A stretch of DNA of 33,893 nucleotides from Bacteroidales bacterium (GTDB lineage: Bacteria; Bacteroidota; Bacteroidia; Bacteroidales; GWA2-32-17): NCBI GenBank assembly GCA_013314715.1, contig JABUFC010000035.1, forward strand, positions 1-33,893, read 5' to 3'. A program made the translations under genes and the position numbers. Of the stretch, positions 8,262-18,517 are shown piece by piece. The first letter of the stretch is position 1; the number at the start of each line of letters is the position of its first letter. The notes below the pieces were generated by a model, which saw only the letters and a list, made by a program, of their open reading frames with translations, was not told the origin of the DNA and searched no databases.

Positions 8262-9176
8262 TCAGATTTCAACTTTTATTTGAACACTGTGTCGATGAAT
8301 AGATAAATTTATACTTTTACCCATAACAATAGGATAATTATATGAATCATGACCGGCTGGAAAATTTTGAATTATTAATTTTAATGTGGGTAAATTAAAA
8401 CTTTTTAATATAGAAGTAAGTTCGAATGGATAGGCGTTTTCTTGTGGTAAAAGTTTAAAATTACCTAAAATTATTCCATAAACCGAATTGAGCTGACCAG
8501 AATGGTAAAGATGATAAAGCATCCGGTCTATTTTATAGGGATACTCGTCAACATCTTCAATAAATAAAAATTTGTTCTTGGTTTGCAAAGCATACGATGT
8601 ACCAATAGAGCTCTGTAAAAGTGTAAGATTCCCACCGGTAACGATTTCTTCGATGGGGTTTAAAGGCTCATTCAAAAAAACAATGTTTTCGATGGGAAGT
8701 TGAAATGAATAACCTCCGTCAAAAAGTAGTTGGTGTAAGTATGTTAAACTTTTATTGTCTTTGTATTTGCTGAATGAAGCAGGCATAGGTCCATGAATGC
8801 AAGGTATATCGAACGATTGTATCTTGTTGAGCAGCAATGTAATGTCGCTATAGCCAATAATCCATTTGGGCTTTTTTATAAAATGTTGCCAATTTATTTG
8901 CTCAATAATGCGAACACTGCCATATCCGCCACGTGCACAAAATATGGCTTTATATTCATCGCTGTCTAATGCTTCTTGAAAATCGGATAGCCTTTTTTCG
9001 TCTGAGGCAGAAAAATAGCTATCGTTGCCGAAAACATTTTGGCCTATTTCTACAACAAGTCCCCACGATTGAAGTATTTGAATACCATATTCTAAGTCGT
9101 CTTTTTTTATTTTACCCGATGGAGCAACAATAGCGACTTTATCACCTTTTTTTAAGACCGATAATGCATTAAACAT
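8262..9176 (-). CDS. ldcA: LD-carboxypeptidase, S66 family (murein tetrapeptide recycling)
   Basis: Serine peptidase of 304 residues expected to remove the terminal D-alanine from murein tetrapeptides during peptidoglycan recycling. The N-terminal half begins [13 protein letters not shown], a family hallmark, and contains [11 protein letters not shown] (80-90). The Ser-Glu-His triad can be placed at S110 ([11 protein letters not shown]), E207 ([16 protein letters not shown]) and H276 ([11 protein letters not shown]). No signal peptide, which fits a cytoplasmic recycling enzyme. Transcribed divergently from metG across 45 bases that hold promoter boxes for both genes. Some S66 members cleave other substrates (MccF-type), so the exact substrate is inferred. 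Confidence 0.88.
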   Translation of the reverse strand: MFNALSVLKKGDKVAIVAPSGKIKKDDLEYGIQILQSWGLVVEIGQNVFGNDSYFSASDEKRLSDFQEALDSDEYKAIFCARGGYGSVRIIEQINWQHFIKKPKWIIGYSDITLLLNKIQSFDIPCIHGPMPASFSKYKDNKSLTYLHQLLFDGGYSFQLPIENIVFLNEPLNPIEEIVTGGNLTLLQSSIGTSYALQTKNKFLFIEDVDEYPYKIDRMLYHLYHSGQLNSVYGIILGNFKLLPQENAYPFELTSILKSFNLPTLKLIIQNFPAGHDSYNYPIVMGKSINLSIHRHSVQIKVEI

Positions 9177-9184
9177 TTATTTTC

Positions 9185-9203
9185 TAACTTTGTTCCAAAA
9201 TTA
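9185..9203. promoter_or_regulatory. Back-to-back -7 elements for metG (+) and ldcA (-)
   Basis: Plus strand TAACTTTG at 9185-9192 and minus strand TAATTTTG at 9203-9196 both match TAnnTTTG exactly and are 3 bases apart. The whole divergent intergenic region is only 45 bases, so RNA polymerase binding at the two sites should be mutually exclusive. Confidence 0.6.
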
Positions 9204-9221
9204 CTAAAGAATTTTGATACT

Positions 9222-11261
9222 ATGCAAAAAGTTTGGAAGCGTTATACCGTAACAAGTGCCTTACCCTATGCCAATGGGCCTGTGCATATTGGACATTTAG
9301 CAGGTGTTTATGTACCTGCTGATATTTATGTGCGTTATTTAAGAAACAAGAAAAAAGATGTTATATTTATTGGTGGAAGCGACGAACATGGTGTTCCCAT
9401 TACAATAAAAGCAATGAAAGAAGGTGTTCGCCCTCAGCAAATTGTCGATAGGTATCATTATCTCATAAAAAAGTCGTTTGAAGATTTTGGGATTTCATTT
9501 GATATTTATTCACGTACAACTCATAAAATTCATTACGAAACAGCATCCGAATTTTTTAAAACATTGTACGATAAAAATATTTTTATCGAAAAGGTTACCG
9601 AACAATATTACGATACCGAAGCCAACCAATTTTTGGCCGACCGATATATTACCGGTACTTGTCCTCATTGCGGAAACGAACGAGCCTATGGCGATCAGTG
9701 CGAAAAATGTGGAACTTCGCTCAATCCTACCGACTTAATAAACCCTAAAAGTGCCATCAGTGGCTCGCCTTTGGTTTTAAAAGAAACAAAGCATTGGTTT
9801 CTGCCACTCGATAAATTTGAAGCCGATTTAAGAAAATGGATACTCGAAGAGCATAAAGAATGGAAAACCAATGTGTCAGGACAATGTAAATCGTGGCTCG
9901 ATTTAGGGCTTCAGCCACGTGCTGTTAGTCGCGATTTAGATTGGGGAGTGCCGTTGCCCATTTCGGGTGCAGAAGGTAAAGTATTATATGTATGGTTCGA
10001 TGCTCCTATCGGTTACATTTCTGCTACCAAAGAACTTACACCCGATTGGGAAAAATATTGGAAAGATAAAGATACCTATTTAGTTCATTTTATTGGAAAA
10101 GATAATATTGTGTTTCATTGCATTGTTTTCCCATCAATGCTCATGGCCGAAGGTTCTTATATTTTGCCCGAAAATGTTCCGGCAAACGAATTTTTAAATC
10201 TCGAAGGCGATAAAATATCTACTTCACGCAACTGGGCTGTTTGGCTTCATGAATATTTAGACGATTTTCCCGGAAAACAAGATGTACTTCGTTATGTTTT
10301 AACGGCTAATATGCCCGAAACAAAAGACAACGATTTTACATGGAAAGATTTTCAAACACGTAATAATAGCGAATTAGTAGCTATACTCGGCAATTTTGTG
10401 AATAGAACCGTTGTGCTTACTCATAAGTATTTTGAGGGTAAAGTTCCCTTGTGTTCAAATATAAGTGAGCAAGATATGGACATTTTACGCCAGGCTGTAG
10501 AGGCAAAGAAAGAAATAGAAGAAAATATTGAAAACTTCCGTTTCCGCGAAGCACTTAAAGCGTATATGAATATTGCCCGTATAGGTAATAAATACCTTGC
10601 CGAAAGCGAACCCTGGAAATTAGCCAATACCGATATGGAGCGTGTCAAAGCCATTATTGCTGTTTCGTTAGAAATTACAGGATTGTTGGCTGTATTGGGT
10701 GAGCCATTCTTGCCCTTTACTACGGTTAAACTTAAAAAAATGCTCAATTTGAGTAATTATGATTGGGATATGGTGGGAACTAAACCTGTTTTTACTGCTG
10801 GACACAAAATAAATAAAGCTGAATTGTTGTTCGATAAAATCGACGATGAAGCCATCGAAAGACAATTACAAAAATTGCAGCAAACAAAAATACAAAACGA
10901 ACAGAATGCCGAAAAACACTATGTACCCGTAAAAGAAAATATCACCTACGACGATTTTTCGAAAATGGACATCCGCATAGCTACTGTAAAACATGCTGAG
11001 CGTGTGCCCAAAACCGATAAGTTGCTGAAACTGACGTTGCAATTAGGATTCGAGGAACGTACGGTTGTATCAGGTGTGGCTCATTGTTATCAACCCGAAG
11101 AGTTGATTGGCAAACAGGTGTGTTTATTGGCTAACCTCGAGCCTCGAAAGATAAAAGGAATAGAGTCGAAAGGAATGGTGCTTTTTGCCGAAGATACGAA
11201 TGGAAAATTAGTAGCCGTTAGCCCCATAATTAAAACCGATGAGGGTTCAGTAGTAAAATAA
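9222..11261 (+). CDS. metG: Methionyl-tRNA synthetase with C-terminal tRNA-binding domain
   Basis: Charges tRNA-Met in the cytoplasm. 679 residues, the full-length dimeric form. The HIGH motif is at 22-25 ([13 protein letters not shown]). The zinc knuckle has C147, C150, C160 and C163 ([18 protein letters not shown]). The KMSKS loop is written KISTS (331-335), a variant common in this enzyme. The anticodon-binding helical domain follows, and from about residue 575 ([14 protein letters not shown]) a Trbp111/EMAP-like tRNA-binding domain. Two glycosyltransferase genes begin 2 bases after the stop, so metG heads a transcription unit with them. Own promoter at 9185-9192. Confidence 0.97.
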   Translation: MQKVWKRYTVTSALPYANGPVHIGHLAGVYVPADIYVRYLRNKKKDVIFIGGSDEHGVPITIKAMKEGVRPQQIVDRYHYLIKKSFEDFGISFDIYSRTTHKIHYETASEFFKTLYDKNIFIEKVTEQYYDTEANQFLADRYITGTCPHCGNERAYGDQCEKCGTSLNPTDLINPKSAISGSPLVLKETKHWFLPLDKFEADLRKWILEEHKEWKTNVSGQCKSWLDLGLQPRAVSRDLDWGVPLPISGAEGKVLYVWFDAPIGYISATKELTPDWEKYWKDKDTYLVHFIGKDNIVFHCIVFPSMLMAEGSYILPENVPANEFLNLEGDKISTSRNWAVWLHEYLDDFPGKQDVLRYVLTANMPETKDNDFTWKDFQTRNNSELVAILGNFVNRTVVLTHKYFEGKVPLCSNISEQDMDILRQAVEAKKEIEENIENFRFREALKAYMNIARIGNKYLAESEPWKLANTDMERVKAIIAVSLEITGLLAVLGEPFLPFTTVKLKKMLNLSNYDWDMVGTKPVFTAGHKINKAELLFDKIDDEAIERQLQKLQQTKIQNEQNAEKHYVPVKENITYDDFSKMDIRIATVKHAERVPKTDKLLKLTLQLGFEERTVVSGVAHCYQPEELIGKQVCLLANLEPRKIKGIESKGMVLFAEDTNGKLVAVSPIIKTDEGSVVK

Positions 11262-11263
11262 AA

Positions 11264-12487
11264 ATGACCCAACCTATTACAAGTATATATCTTACCTACG
11301 ATGGTCTTACCGACCCATTAGGACAATCGCAAATTTTGCCCTATTTAGTAGGATTATCGAAACAAGGAATTCGGTTTTATGTGGTTTCTTTTGAGAAAAA
11401 AGAACGCTTTCAGAAATTAAAACAACCTATTCAAACAATTTGCAAAAATAATAATATTAGCTGGATTCCATTGGCTTATACAAAAAAACCGCCCGTTTTA
11501 TCAACGCTTTGGGATATTTGGAAAATGAATCGTACCATTCGTAAGCTAATCACTCGAGAAGATATAACTATCTTGCATTGCAGAAGTTATATTACATCGC
11601 TTATAGGGTTACGATACAAAAAGAAAAAAAACGTTCGGTTTATTTTCGATATGCGTGGCTTTTGGGCTGACGAAAGGGTAGATGGACATATTTGGAATAT
11701 AAAGAACCCTGTCTTTGCTCTTATTTATAGGTATTTCAAGCGAAAAGAAAAGGAGTTTTTAATGCAATCTGATGCTATCGTATCATTAACCGAAGCTGCA
11801 AAAAAGGAGATTACGATACAAATATGCCCTTCGATTAGTCCCGATAAAATTTCGGTCATTCCTTGTTCGGCCGATTATTCTAAGTTTAAGAAAATATCCG
11901 AAGAGGAAGTCAATCAGGTTAAAAGAGAATTAACTATTTCAAGCGATTCCATTGTTTTAGGATATCTTGGTTCGTTAGGTACGTGGTATATGTTGGACGA
12001 GATGCTCCATTTTTTCAGTCTTTTTAGACAAAAATATCCCAACAGCATTTTTTTATTTATTACCAATGATGATATAACAAGTGTTATTTCTAAATCGAAA
12101 ACGCATGGTATTCCTGTTGAGGCAATCAAAAAAGTGTCATCTCCTCATCAAGAAGTGTATCGTTATTTGTCGGTCTGCAATTTAAGCGTGTTTTTTATAA
12201 AACCAACTTATTCAAAAATGGCAAGTTCTGCAACAAAGTTTGCTGAAATTATGGCACTCCAAATTCCTATTGTTTGTAATGCCATAGGCGATTTAAAAGA
12301 ACATATTCAATTAACCGATAATACATACTGTATAGAGCGTTTCGATGAAGAATCGTACAAAAAAGCACTCGCTAAAATTGATGTGCATCAAAAGTCAATT
12401 GCAAAAGAATATTTATTACATTGGTACGACTTAACAAGAGCACTGCTGGAGTATAAAAAGATATATACGCAATTGGTACAAGCATGA
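11264..12487 (+). CDS. Glycosyltransferase, GT-B fold, family 4-like
   Basis: 407 residues. The N-terminus contains YLTYDGLTDPLGQSQILPYL, a motif typical of family 4 sugar transferases from Bacteroidota polysaccharide loci. The C-terminal nucleotide-sugar domain begins near 215 (VLGYLGSLGTWYMLDEM) and carries the E-x7-type acceptor segment ATKFAEIMALQIPIVCNA. No membrane helix or signal peptide, so it probably works at the inner face of the membrane on a lipid-linked acceptor. It starts 2 bases after metG and overlaps the next glycosyltransferase by 4 bases (ATGA), indicating translational coupling. Donor and acceptor cannot be inferred. Confidence 0.85.
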   Translation: MTQPITSIYLTYDGLTDPLGQSQILPYLVGLSKQGIRFYVVSFEKKERFQKLKQPIQTICKNNNISWIPLAYTKKPPVLSTLWDIWKMNRTIRKLITREDITILHCRSYITSLIGLRYKKKKNVRFIFDMRGFWADERVDGHIWNIKNPVFALIYRYFKRKEKEFLMQSDAIVSLTEAAKKEITIQICPSISPDKISVIPCSADYSKFKKISEEEVNQVKRELTISSDSIVLGYLGSLGTWYMLDEMLHFFSLFRQKYPNSIFLFITNDDITSVISKSKTHGIPVEAIKKVSSPHQEVYRYLSVCNLSVFFIKPTYSKMASSATKFAEIMALQIPIVCNAIGDLKEHIQLTDNTYCIERFDEESYKKALAKIDVHQKSIAKEYLLHWYDLTRALLEYKKIYTQLVQA

Positions 12488-13605
12488 GTCAAGCTAAAAA
12501 AATATTGTTTTTGTGCCCTTATCCTCAAAATACTGCACCAAGCCAGCGTTTGAAGTATGAGCAGTATTTTACTAGTTTTGAACAAGACGGTTTTCAGCTT
12601 TGTGTGTCGCCGTTTATCATCATGCCCTTTTGGAATATTTTATATAAAAAAGGCTATTGGTTTCAGAAAGTTTTTTATACTATTATAGGTTATTTTAGAC
12701 GTATTTACGATTTGTTCCGCATACGCAGGTATGATATTGTGTATGTGCATTTATGGGTAACGCCTTTGGGGTTTCATTTATTTGAAATGATGGTCTGTTT
12801 GTTAGCCAAAAAAGTTGTTTATGATATGGACGATATGATTTTTTTGGGACATGCAAGTTATGCCAATAAGCCATTGAAGTTTCTTAAAGGTAAAATCAAG
12901 ATTATTTATTTGTTGAAAAAAGCCGATTTTGTCATAACTAGTACCAAAGCCTTAGAAGATTTTGCCAAAGAATTTAATAATCATGTAATTGATATTCCAA
13001 CCTCAATTGATGTGAATAAATATAAGCTCAAAGAAAATTACAATATTCAAAAAACAATGGTTTTGGGATATAGCGGAAGCCACAGCACATTGAAATACCT
13101 GAAATCGATAGAACCAGTATTTGAGCAATTATTGCAAAGAGGCGTCGATTTCAAGGTTTTGGTTGTAAGCAATTCAACTTTTTCATTCAACAACAAAAAC
13201 ATTCCTACAGAAGTAAGGTATTGGTCTTTAGCTGACGAACAGCACTTATTACATCAAATGGATGTGGGGTTATATCCATTGACCGATGAGCCATGGGTTT
13301 ATGGCAAACGAGGTGGAAAAGCCTTATTATATATGGCAGTCGGTTTGCCCATTATAGCAACCGCTATTGGCTCTAATTTAGATACTTTCGTTGATGGAAC
13401 AAATGGATTTTTAATCCCAGTTGGCGATAATGACAAATGGGTAAGCAGAATTATAGAATTAAAAGATAACCTATCGTTACGTCAATCGCTAGGACAACAA
13501 GCACGCAAAACAATTGAAGAGCGTTTTTCGGTAGAAGCCAATAAAGAATGGTATTTAAAAGTTCTGAACGCTGTGTTAAAAGATAAACTTTCGGAAAGTT
13601 CATAG
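12484..13605 (+). CDS. Glycosyltransferase, GT-B fold, family 4-like
   Basis: 373 residues. It opens KILFLCPYPQNTAPSQRLKY, a recognisable N-terminus of a Bacteroidota glycosyltransferase subgroup. YDIVYVHLWVTPLG and VVYDMDDMIFLG follow in the N-terminal Rossmann domain. The C-terminal donor-binding domain has VLGYSGSHSTLKYL and KRGGKALLYMAVGLPIIATA, then GTNGFLIPVGDNDKW. Its ATG overlaps the stop of the preceding glycosyltransferase (ATGA, 12484-12487), so the two are likely co-translated and may act in one glycan pathway. The pathway is not identifiable here: no flippase, polymerase or sugar-nucleotide genes are adjacent. Confidence 0.85.
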   Translation: MSQAKKILFLCPYPQNTAPSQRLKYEQYFTSFEQDGFQLCVSPFIIMPFWNILYKKGYWFQKVFYTIIGYFRRIYDLFRIRRYDIVYVHLWVTPLGFHLFEMMVCLLAKKVVYDMDDMIFLGHASYANKPLKFLKGKIKIIYLLKKADFVITSTKALEDFAKEFNNHVIDIPTSIDVNKYKLKENYNIQKTMVLGYSGSHSTLKYLKSIEPVFEQLLQRGVDFKVLVVSNSTFSFNNKNIPTEVRYWSLADEQHLLHQMDVGLYPLTDEPWVYGKRGGKALLYMAVGLPIIATAIGSNLDTFVDGTNGFLIPVGDNDKWVSRIIELKDNLSLRQSLGQQARKTIEERFSVEANKEWYLKVLNAVLKDKLSESS

Positions 13606-13781
13606 GGCTAAAGAAGGGTTAATTTTGGGTATTTTACGAATTAAAATTCTTACTTCTAACCTACATTCATGTTGCTGTGATAAAAACTAATTGATTTTTG
13701 TTGGGTTTAACACAATTTAGAATTTAAAATAATTGGATTACAAATGCTTAATTTTGGTTAAAACTTTCTGCTCCTTTTTAT

Positions 13782-13789
13782 TATCTTTG
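13782..13789 (+). promoter_or_regulatory. -7 promoter element for ileS-dksA
   Basis: TATCTTTG at 13782-13789 matches TAnnTTTG, 24 bases before the ileS ATG. A TTGG at 13755-13758 lies 23 bases upstream and could act as a loose -33 element. The rest of the 208-base gap 13606-13813 holds no gene and no clear terminator. Confidence 0.55.
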
Positions 13790-13813
13790 CACCTTTAAAA
13801 AAAAAAAACTTTT

Positions 13814-16800
13814 ATGTCAAAACGTTTTAACGAATACAAACAGCTTGATTTAGCTTCTATTAACAATGAAGTTTTAAAATGGTGGGAAGAAAATAAAACT
13901 TTTAGCAAAAGCCTTGAAGTTCGCGAAGGTGCACCCGATTTTGTGTTTTACGAAGGACCTCCTTCAGCCAATGGTACTCCTGGCATTCATCATGTTATGG
14001 CACGAACTATTAAAGACTTATTTTGCAGGTATAAAACCATGCAAGGCTTTAAGGTAAATCGTAAAGCCGGTTGGGATACTCATGGATTACCCGTAGAACT
14101 TGGTGTAGAAAAATCATTAGGCATTCGCAAAGACGATATTGGTAAAAAAATCTCAATCGAAGAATACAATGCACATTGCAAAAAAGATGTAATGAAATAT
14201 ACCGACCAATGGGAAGAACTCACTCAACACATGGGATATTGGGTCGATATGTCCGATCCTTATATTACTTATGACAACAAATACATTGAATCATTGTGGT
14301 GGTTATTAAAACAATTGTTCGAAAAAGGATTATTGTACAAAGGATACACCATTCAACCTTATTCTCCCGCAGCTGGAACGGGTTTAAGTACACATGAACT
14401 TAATCAGCCCGGTTGTTATAGAAATGTAAAAGATACCACTTTAACAGCACAATTTAAGATTATTCGCAACAACGAATCAGAATTTTTATTCAAACATGTT
14501 GATACCGATTTATTTTTCTTAGCTTGGACAACAACTCCCTGGACCTTGCCTTCAAATACAGCCTTGGCAGTTGGCGAAAACATCGAATATTCAAAGATTT
14601 TAACTTTTAATCCCTATACACAACAAAAAATAACCGTTATTTTAGCTACTGAACGTATATCGGCTTATTTTAACGAAAAAGGTAAAGACCAAGATTTTTC
14701 AGAATGGAAACCAGACGCTAAAATAATTCCATACAAAATATTAGAAACATTCACGGGCAAACAATTAGCCAATATTCGATACGAACAACTAATTCCATGG
14801 CATAAGCCCGAAAATGGTGATGCGTTTAAAGTTGTAATTGGCGACTTTGTTACTACCGAAGATGGTACAGGCATTGTTCATATAGCCCCAAGCTTTGGTG
14901 CCGACGACTTTAGAATGTCTAAAACCTATGGTTTAGCTTCGTTAACCTTAGTTGATAAACAAGGACGTTTTATTGAAGGCTGCGGAGAATTTTCTGGCAG
15001 ATTCGTAAAACAAGAGTATGAAGACGAACAAAATAAACACCCCGAATCGGTTGATGTTGAAATCGCTATCATGCTGAAGAAAGAAAACAAGGCTTTTAAA
15101 ATTGAAAAATACGAACATAGCTATCCACATTGCTGGAGAACCGATAAGCCTATTCTTTATTATCCTCTCGATTCTTGGTTTATAAAAACGACTGCTTTTA
15201 AGGAACGAATGATAGAACTTAATAAAACTATCAATTGGCAACCTCCCTCAACCGGATCCGGACGTTTTGGACAATGGCTAGAAAACCTACTCGACTGGAA
15301 CTTGTCACGTTCACGCTTTTGGGGAACTCCACTCCCTGTATGGGCTACCGACGATTATAGCGAAATGAAATGCATCGGCTCAGTTAAAGAATTAAAAGAC
15401 GAAATTGAGAAATCGTTGAAAGCCGGCTTTATGAAAGAAAACCCATTACAAAATTTTAATGAAAACGATTACTCAATAGAAAACTATAATCAGTTCGATT
15501 TACACAAACCATTTGTAGACAATATAATATTAGTTTCAAATTCGGGTAAACCCATGCGACGCGAATCGGACTTAATAGACGTATGGTTCGATTCTGGTGC
15601 AATGCCTTATGCACAATGGCATTATCCATTTGAACATAAAGACGATTTTCATAAATTATTTCCTGCCGATTTTATTGCTGAAGGAGTTGACCAAACTCGA
15701 GGATGGTTTTTTACTTTGCATGCTATTGCCGTAATGTTATTCGATTCGGTTGCTTACAAAAATATAGTATCGAATGGACTTGTACTAGATAAAAACGGCA
15801 ATAAAATGTCGAAACGATTAGGTAATGCTGTTAATCCATTTGAGGTACTCAATAACTATGGAGCCGATGTATTACGTTGGTACATGATTACTAATTCTCA
15901 ACCTTGGGACAACCTTAAATTTGATATGGATGGGCTGGAAGAAGTGAAACGAAAATTTTTTGGAACATTATACAATACTTATTCTTTCTTTGCCCTTTAT
16001 GCTAATATCGATGGATTTACCACCCATGAACCTAATGTACCATTCGAAAAACGACCAGAAATCGATCGGTGGATTCTTTCTTTACTTAATACACTTATTA
16101 AAAATGTTAAAGATAGTTACGAAGAGTACGAACCAACACGAGCTGGACGTTTAATTCAAGATTTTGTAATGGATCATTTGAGCAATTGGTATGTTCGTTT
16201 AAACCGTAAACGTTTTTGGGGTGGTACCATGGACGATGATAAATTAGCAGCATACCAAACATTATACGAATGTCTGCTACAAATTTCAAAATTAATGGCT
16301 CCCATTGCTCCTTTTTATTCCGAAAAACTCTTTAATGATTTACATGGTTGTCAGTTAGAAAATGTAGAATCGGTACATCACACTTTTTTCCCAAAGTACA
16401 AAGCCGAATTAGTTGACAGTGATCTCGAAGATCGCATGCAATTGGCTCAAGATATTACTTCGCTGGTCTTATCATTACGTAGAAAAGTAAATATTAAAGT
16501 ACGCCAACCTTTAAGCAAAATTATGATTCCTGTGCTCGACAAAAACTTCCAAACCCAAATTGAAAAAGTAAAAGATATTATTTTAACAGAAGTAAATGTT
16601 AAAGAATTAGAGTTTGTTGATGCCAATTCTGGTATCATTGTAAAAAAAGTAAAACCCAATTTTAAAATCTTGGGTGCTAAAATGGGTAAGCACATGAAGG
16701 CTTTTACTAACAACTTAAACAGTCTTTCACAGCACGATATTCAACAGATTGAAAAGCAAGGTTTTTATATATTTAATAACGAAGGAGAATCTTTTACTAT

Positions 16801-17170
16801 TCGTATCGATGAACTAGAGTTTTTAACTCAAGATATGCCGGGATGGCTTGTCGCTTCAAAAGGTATGCTTACCGTAGCACTCGATATTACTGTTACAGAT
16901 GAGCTTAAATACGAAGGTATAGCACGCGAACTCATAAATAGAATTCAAAATATACGAAAAGAAAGTGGTTTTGAAGTTACCGATAAAATTATTATTCAGA
17001 TTGAAAAGCATGAATTAGTTGAAAAGGCTGTTGAAAAGCACAAAAACTATATTGCATCTCAAACTTTAGCATTAGAAGTAAAAATTTTAGAAAAAATGGA
17101 ACAAAATAACTTACAACACGTAGAAATCGATAATAATTTAGAAGTAAAAATTTTAGTTAATAAAGCATAA
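13814..17170 (+). CDS. ileS: Isoleucyl-tRNA synthetase
   Basis: Charges tRNA-Ile. 1118 residues. The class I HIGH motif appears as GIHH at 57-60 in PPSANGTPGIHHVMART, and the KMSKS loop as K664-M-S-K-R668 (GNKMSKRLGN). Between them is the CP1 editing domain, including the TTTPWTLPSNTALAV threonine-rich region and GTGIVHIAPSFGADDF. The C-terminal part from about 870 has LRRKVNIKVRQPLSKI and a long tail (DUF5915-like) without the zinc-binding cysteines of the E. coli type. Length and tail therefore point to the eukaryote-like IleS2 class, usual in Bacteroidota and known in other organisms for low mupirocin sensitivity. The dksA-like gene follows after 20 bases. Confidence 0.97.
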   Translation: MSKRFNEYKQLDLASINNEVLKWWEENKTFSKSLEVREGAPDFVFYEGPPSANGTPGIHHVMARTIKDLFCRYKTMQGFKVNRKAGWDTHGLPVELGVEKSLGIRKDDIGKKISIEEYNAHCKKDVMKYTDQWEELTQHMGYWVDMSDPYITYDNKYIESLWWLLKQLFEKGLLYKGYTIQPYSPAAGTGLSTHELNQPGCYRNVKDTTLTAQFKIIRNNESEFLFKHVDTDLFFLAWTTTPWTLPSNTALAVGENIEYSKILTFNPYTQQKITVILATERISAYFNEKGKDQDFSEWKPDAKIIPYKILETFTGKQLANIRYEQLIPWHKPENGDAFKVVIGDFVTTEDGTGIVHIAPSFGADDFRMSKTYGLASLTLVDKQGRFIEGCGEFSGRFVKQEYEDEQNKHPESVDVEIAIMLKKENKAFKIEKYEHSYPHCWRTDKPILYYPLDSWFIKTTAFKERMIELNKTINWQPPSTGSGRFGQWLENLLDWNLSRSRFWGTPLPVWATDDYSEMKCIGSVKELKDEIEKSLKAGFMKENPLQNFNENDYSIENYNQFDLHKPFVDNIILVSNSGKPMRRESDLIDVWFDSGAMPYAQWHYPFEHKDDFHKLFPADFIAEGVDQTRGWFFTLHAIAVMLFDSVAYKNIVSNGLVLDKNGNKMSKRLGNAVNPFEVLNNYGADVLRWYMITNSQPWDNLKFDMDGLEEVKRKFFGTLYNTYSFFALYANIDGFTTHEPNVPFEKRPEIDRWILSLLNTLIKNVKDSYEEYEPTRAGRLIQDFVMDHLSNWYVRLNRKRFWGGTMDDDKLAAYQTLYECLLQISKLMAPIAPFYSEKLFNDLHGCQLENVESVHHTFFPKYKAELVDSDLEDRMQLAQDITSLVLSLRRKVNIKVRQPLSKIMIPVLDKNFQTQIEKVKDIILTEVNVKELEFVDANSGIIVKKVKPNFKILGAKMGKHMKAFTNNLNSLSQHDIQQIEKQGFYIFNNEGESFTIRIDELEFLTQDMPGWLVASKGMLTVALDITVTDELKYEGIARELINRIQNIRKESGFEVTDKIIIQIEKHELVEKAVEKHKNYIASQTLALEVKILEKMEQNNLQHVEIDNNLEVKILVNKA

Positions 17171-17190
17171 ATCTTTAAAAACATCATACT

Positions 17191-17571
17191 ATGTCAGAAA
17201 AAACTAGATATTCAGACGAAGAGCTTCAGGAATTTAAAGAACTGATTCTTGAAAAGCTCGAAAAAGCAAAAAAAGACTATGAACTTTTAAAACAAGCTTT
17301 AAATAATACAGATGGCAACGACACCAGCGATACTTCTCCAACATTCAAAGCATTAGAAGAAGGGGCGTCTGTATTATCAAAAGAAGAAGTAGGTCGTTTA
17401 GCACAACGTCAGCTAAAATTTATTCAGCATTTAGAAGCTGCTTTAGTACGTATCGAAAACAAAACATATGGTATTTGCCGCGAAACAGGAAAACTTATTC
17501 CTAAAGAACGTTTACGTGCAGTTCCACATGCTACTTTAAGTATCGAAGCAAAAAACAATCAAAACAAGTAA
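17191..17571 (+). CDS. DksA/TraR-family RNA polymerase-binding protein with a degenerate zinc finger
   Basis: 126 residues. A long charged N-terminal helix (1-40), a second helix (about 63-90), then YGICRETGKLIPKERLRAVPHATLSIEAK, the C-terminal signature of the TraR/DksA family. Only one cysteine remains (C96), so the four-cysteine zinc finger is not formed; this cysteine-poor form is the normal one in Bacteroidota. The acidic loop between the helices (DGNDTSDTSP, 41-50) sits where DksA places its catalytic tip in the RNA polymerase secondary channel. It follows ileS after 20 bases and ends at a strong terminator. In many Bacteroidota lspA comes next; here it does not. Confidence 0.85.
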   Translation: MSEKTRYSDEELQEFKELILEKLEKAKKDYELLKQALNNTDGNDTSDTSPTFKALEEGASVLSKEEVGRLAQRQLKFIQHLEAALVRIENKTYGICRETGKLIPKERLRAVPHATLSIEAKNNQNK

Positions 17572-17593
17572 CCTTTGGGTTTATTATTAAATA

Positions 17594-17625
17594 AAAGAGG
17601 CTGCCTGAAATTGTGCAGCCTCTTT
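17594..17625. terminator. Bidirectional terminator between dksA-like gene and the minus-strand barrel gene
   Basis: Perfect 11-bp stem AAAGAGGCTGC / GCAGCCTCTTT around a 10-base loop, with A-rich and T-rich flanks on both sides. It lies between the stop at 17571 and the opposing stop at 17643. Confidence 0.88.
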
Positions 17626-17642
17626 GCTTGTTAAGAGTGTTA

Positions 17643-18458
17643 CTAGAAACAAAACGAAAGACCGGCAGCCCAAGGATGTAAAACGGGACCCTTTTCGTTT
17701 TTAAATAATTCCGATAACTGATAGTCAAAATAAAAGCCAAGTTTGTTAAATCCAATTCGAAGTTGAACAGAATAGGCCAAAGGATTTAAATAATAGCTAT
17801 GATATTCTTTGTTGGTTTGACGATCGCCATCTACAAAATATACTTGTTTAATATGCGAACCAATTCGTAGAGAACCGATTAGCCCAGCACTTAAATATAT
17901 TTTATCTTTTTGATCATTAACAGGTATATGAAATTCAAGCATCATTGGTATTCTTAAATTGCTAATTAACAACTTATTCTTTTTATATTTATTTGTATTA
18001 TCAATAGTATAATCAAGATAAGTAGTATCAATATTTAAATGAATATTTTTTTCAAATTGATAATTATTAAATCCAAGTCCTAATCCAGAAACTAAACCTA
18101 TGTAATTTTTATATAAGCCAATATTCCATTCAAATAGGTTTACATTAAAATTAATAGACTTAACATGATTGAGCTCTAAATAATTTATTTGATTAGGTAA
18201 AGAAAACGAATGGTTGTTCGTTAGGTATCCATTGAAACCAATTTCAATAGCACTCCAACGACCATTAAATTTCTTTTTATGTTTAGTTTTTTGTTTATGG
18301 ATGCTATCGTTTACTACAATACTTTTAGTTGATGTATCAGATTTGTCTGAAATGATAATAACTTTGCTTTTTCCAAAAGAAAAAGTAGTGGTGTCTTTTT
18401 GAGCAATAAGATTTGCACTTAAAAAATAGATCGCTAAAATAAAGAATAACTTTTTCAT
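17643..18458 (-). CDS. Predicted outer-membrane beta-barrel protein
   Basis: 271 residues with a signal peptide (1-19, ending LIA|Q). A charged linker rich in Ser, Thr and Lys (30-65) precedes a region of alternating hydrophobic strands from about 68 (WSAIEIGFNGYLTNN), including VSGLGLGFNNYQF, ISNLRIPMMLEFHIPV, IYLSAGLIGSLRIGSHIK and QLRIGFNKLGFYFDYQLSELF. It ends in aromatic-rich strands (LHPWAAGLSFCF), as in PorT-like small barrels of Bacteroidota. No specific function is recognised. It is the last gene of the run sigma factor, anti-sigma factor, barrel, 59 bases after the anti-sigma gene, so it may be a target or sensor of that pair. Confidence 0.7.
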   Translation of the reverse strand: MKKLFFILAIYFLSANLIAQKDTTTFSFGKSKVIIISDKSDTSTKSIVVNDSIHKQKTKHKKKFNGRWSAIEIGFNGYLTNNHSFSLPNQINYLELNHVKSINFNVNLFEWNIGLYKNYIGLVSGLGLGFNNYQFEKNIHLNIDTTYLDYTIDNTNKYKKNKLLISNLRIPMMLEFHIPVNDQKDKIYLSAGLIGSLRIGSHIKQVYFVDGDRQTNKEYHSYYLNPLAYSVQLRIGFNKLGFYFDYQLSELFKNEKGPVLHPWAAGLSFCF

Positions 18459-18517
18459 AACTTATTTTAATTTAGATGTTTACAATAATATGACGTTGAC
18501 AATAATTAAAAGTTACA

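Noticed and set aside
10421-10747. 108-codon minus-strand frame inside metG
   Set aside because: Antisense to the anticodon-binding domain of a complete metG; no promoter or recognisable product.
13575-13592. Inverted repeat AACTTTC / GAAAGTT at the end of the second glycosyltransferase gene
   Set aside because: It is within the coding sequence, has almost no loop and no T tract, so I do not call it a terminator.
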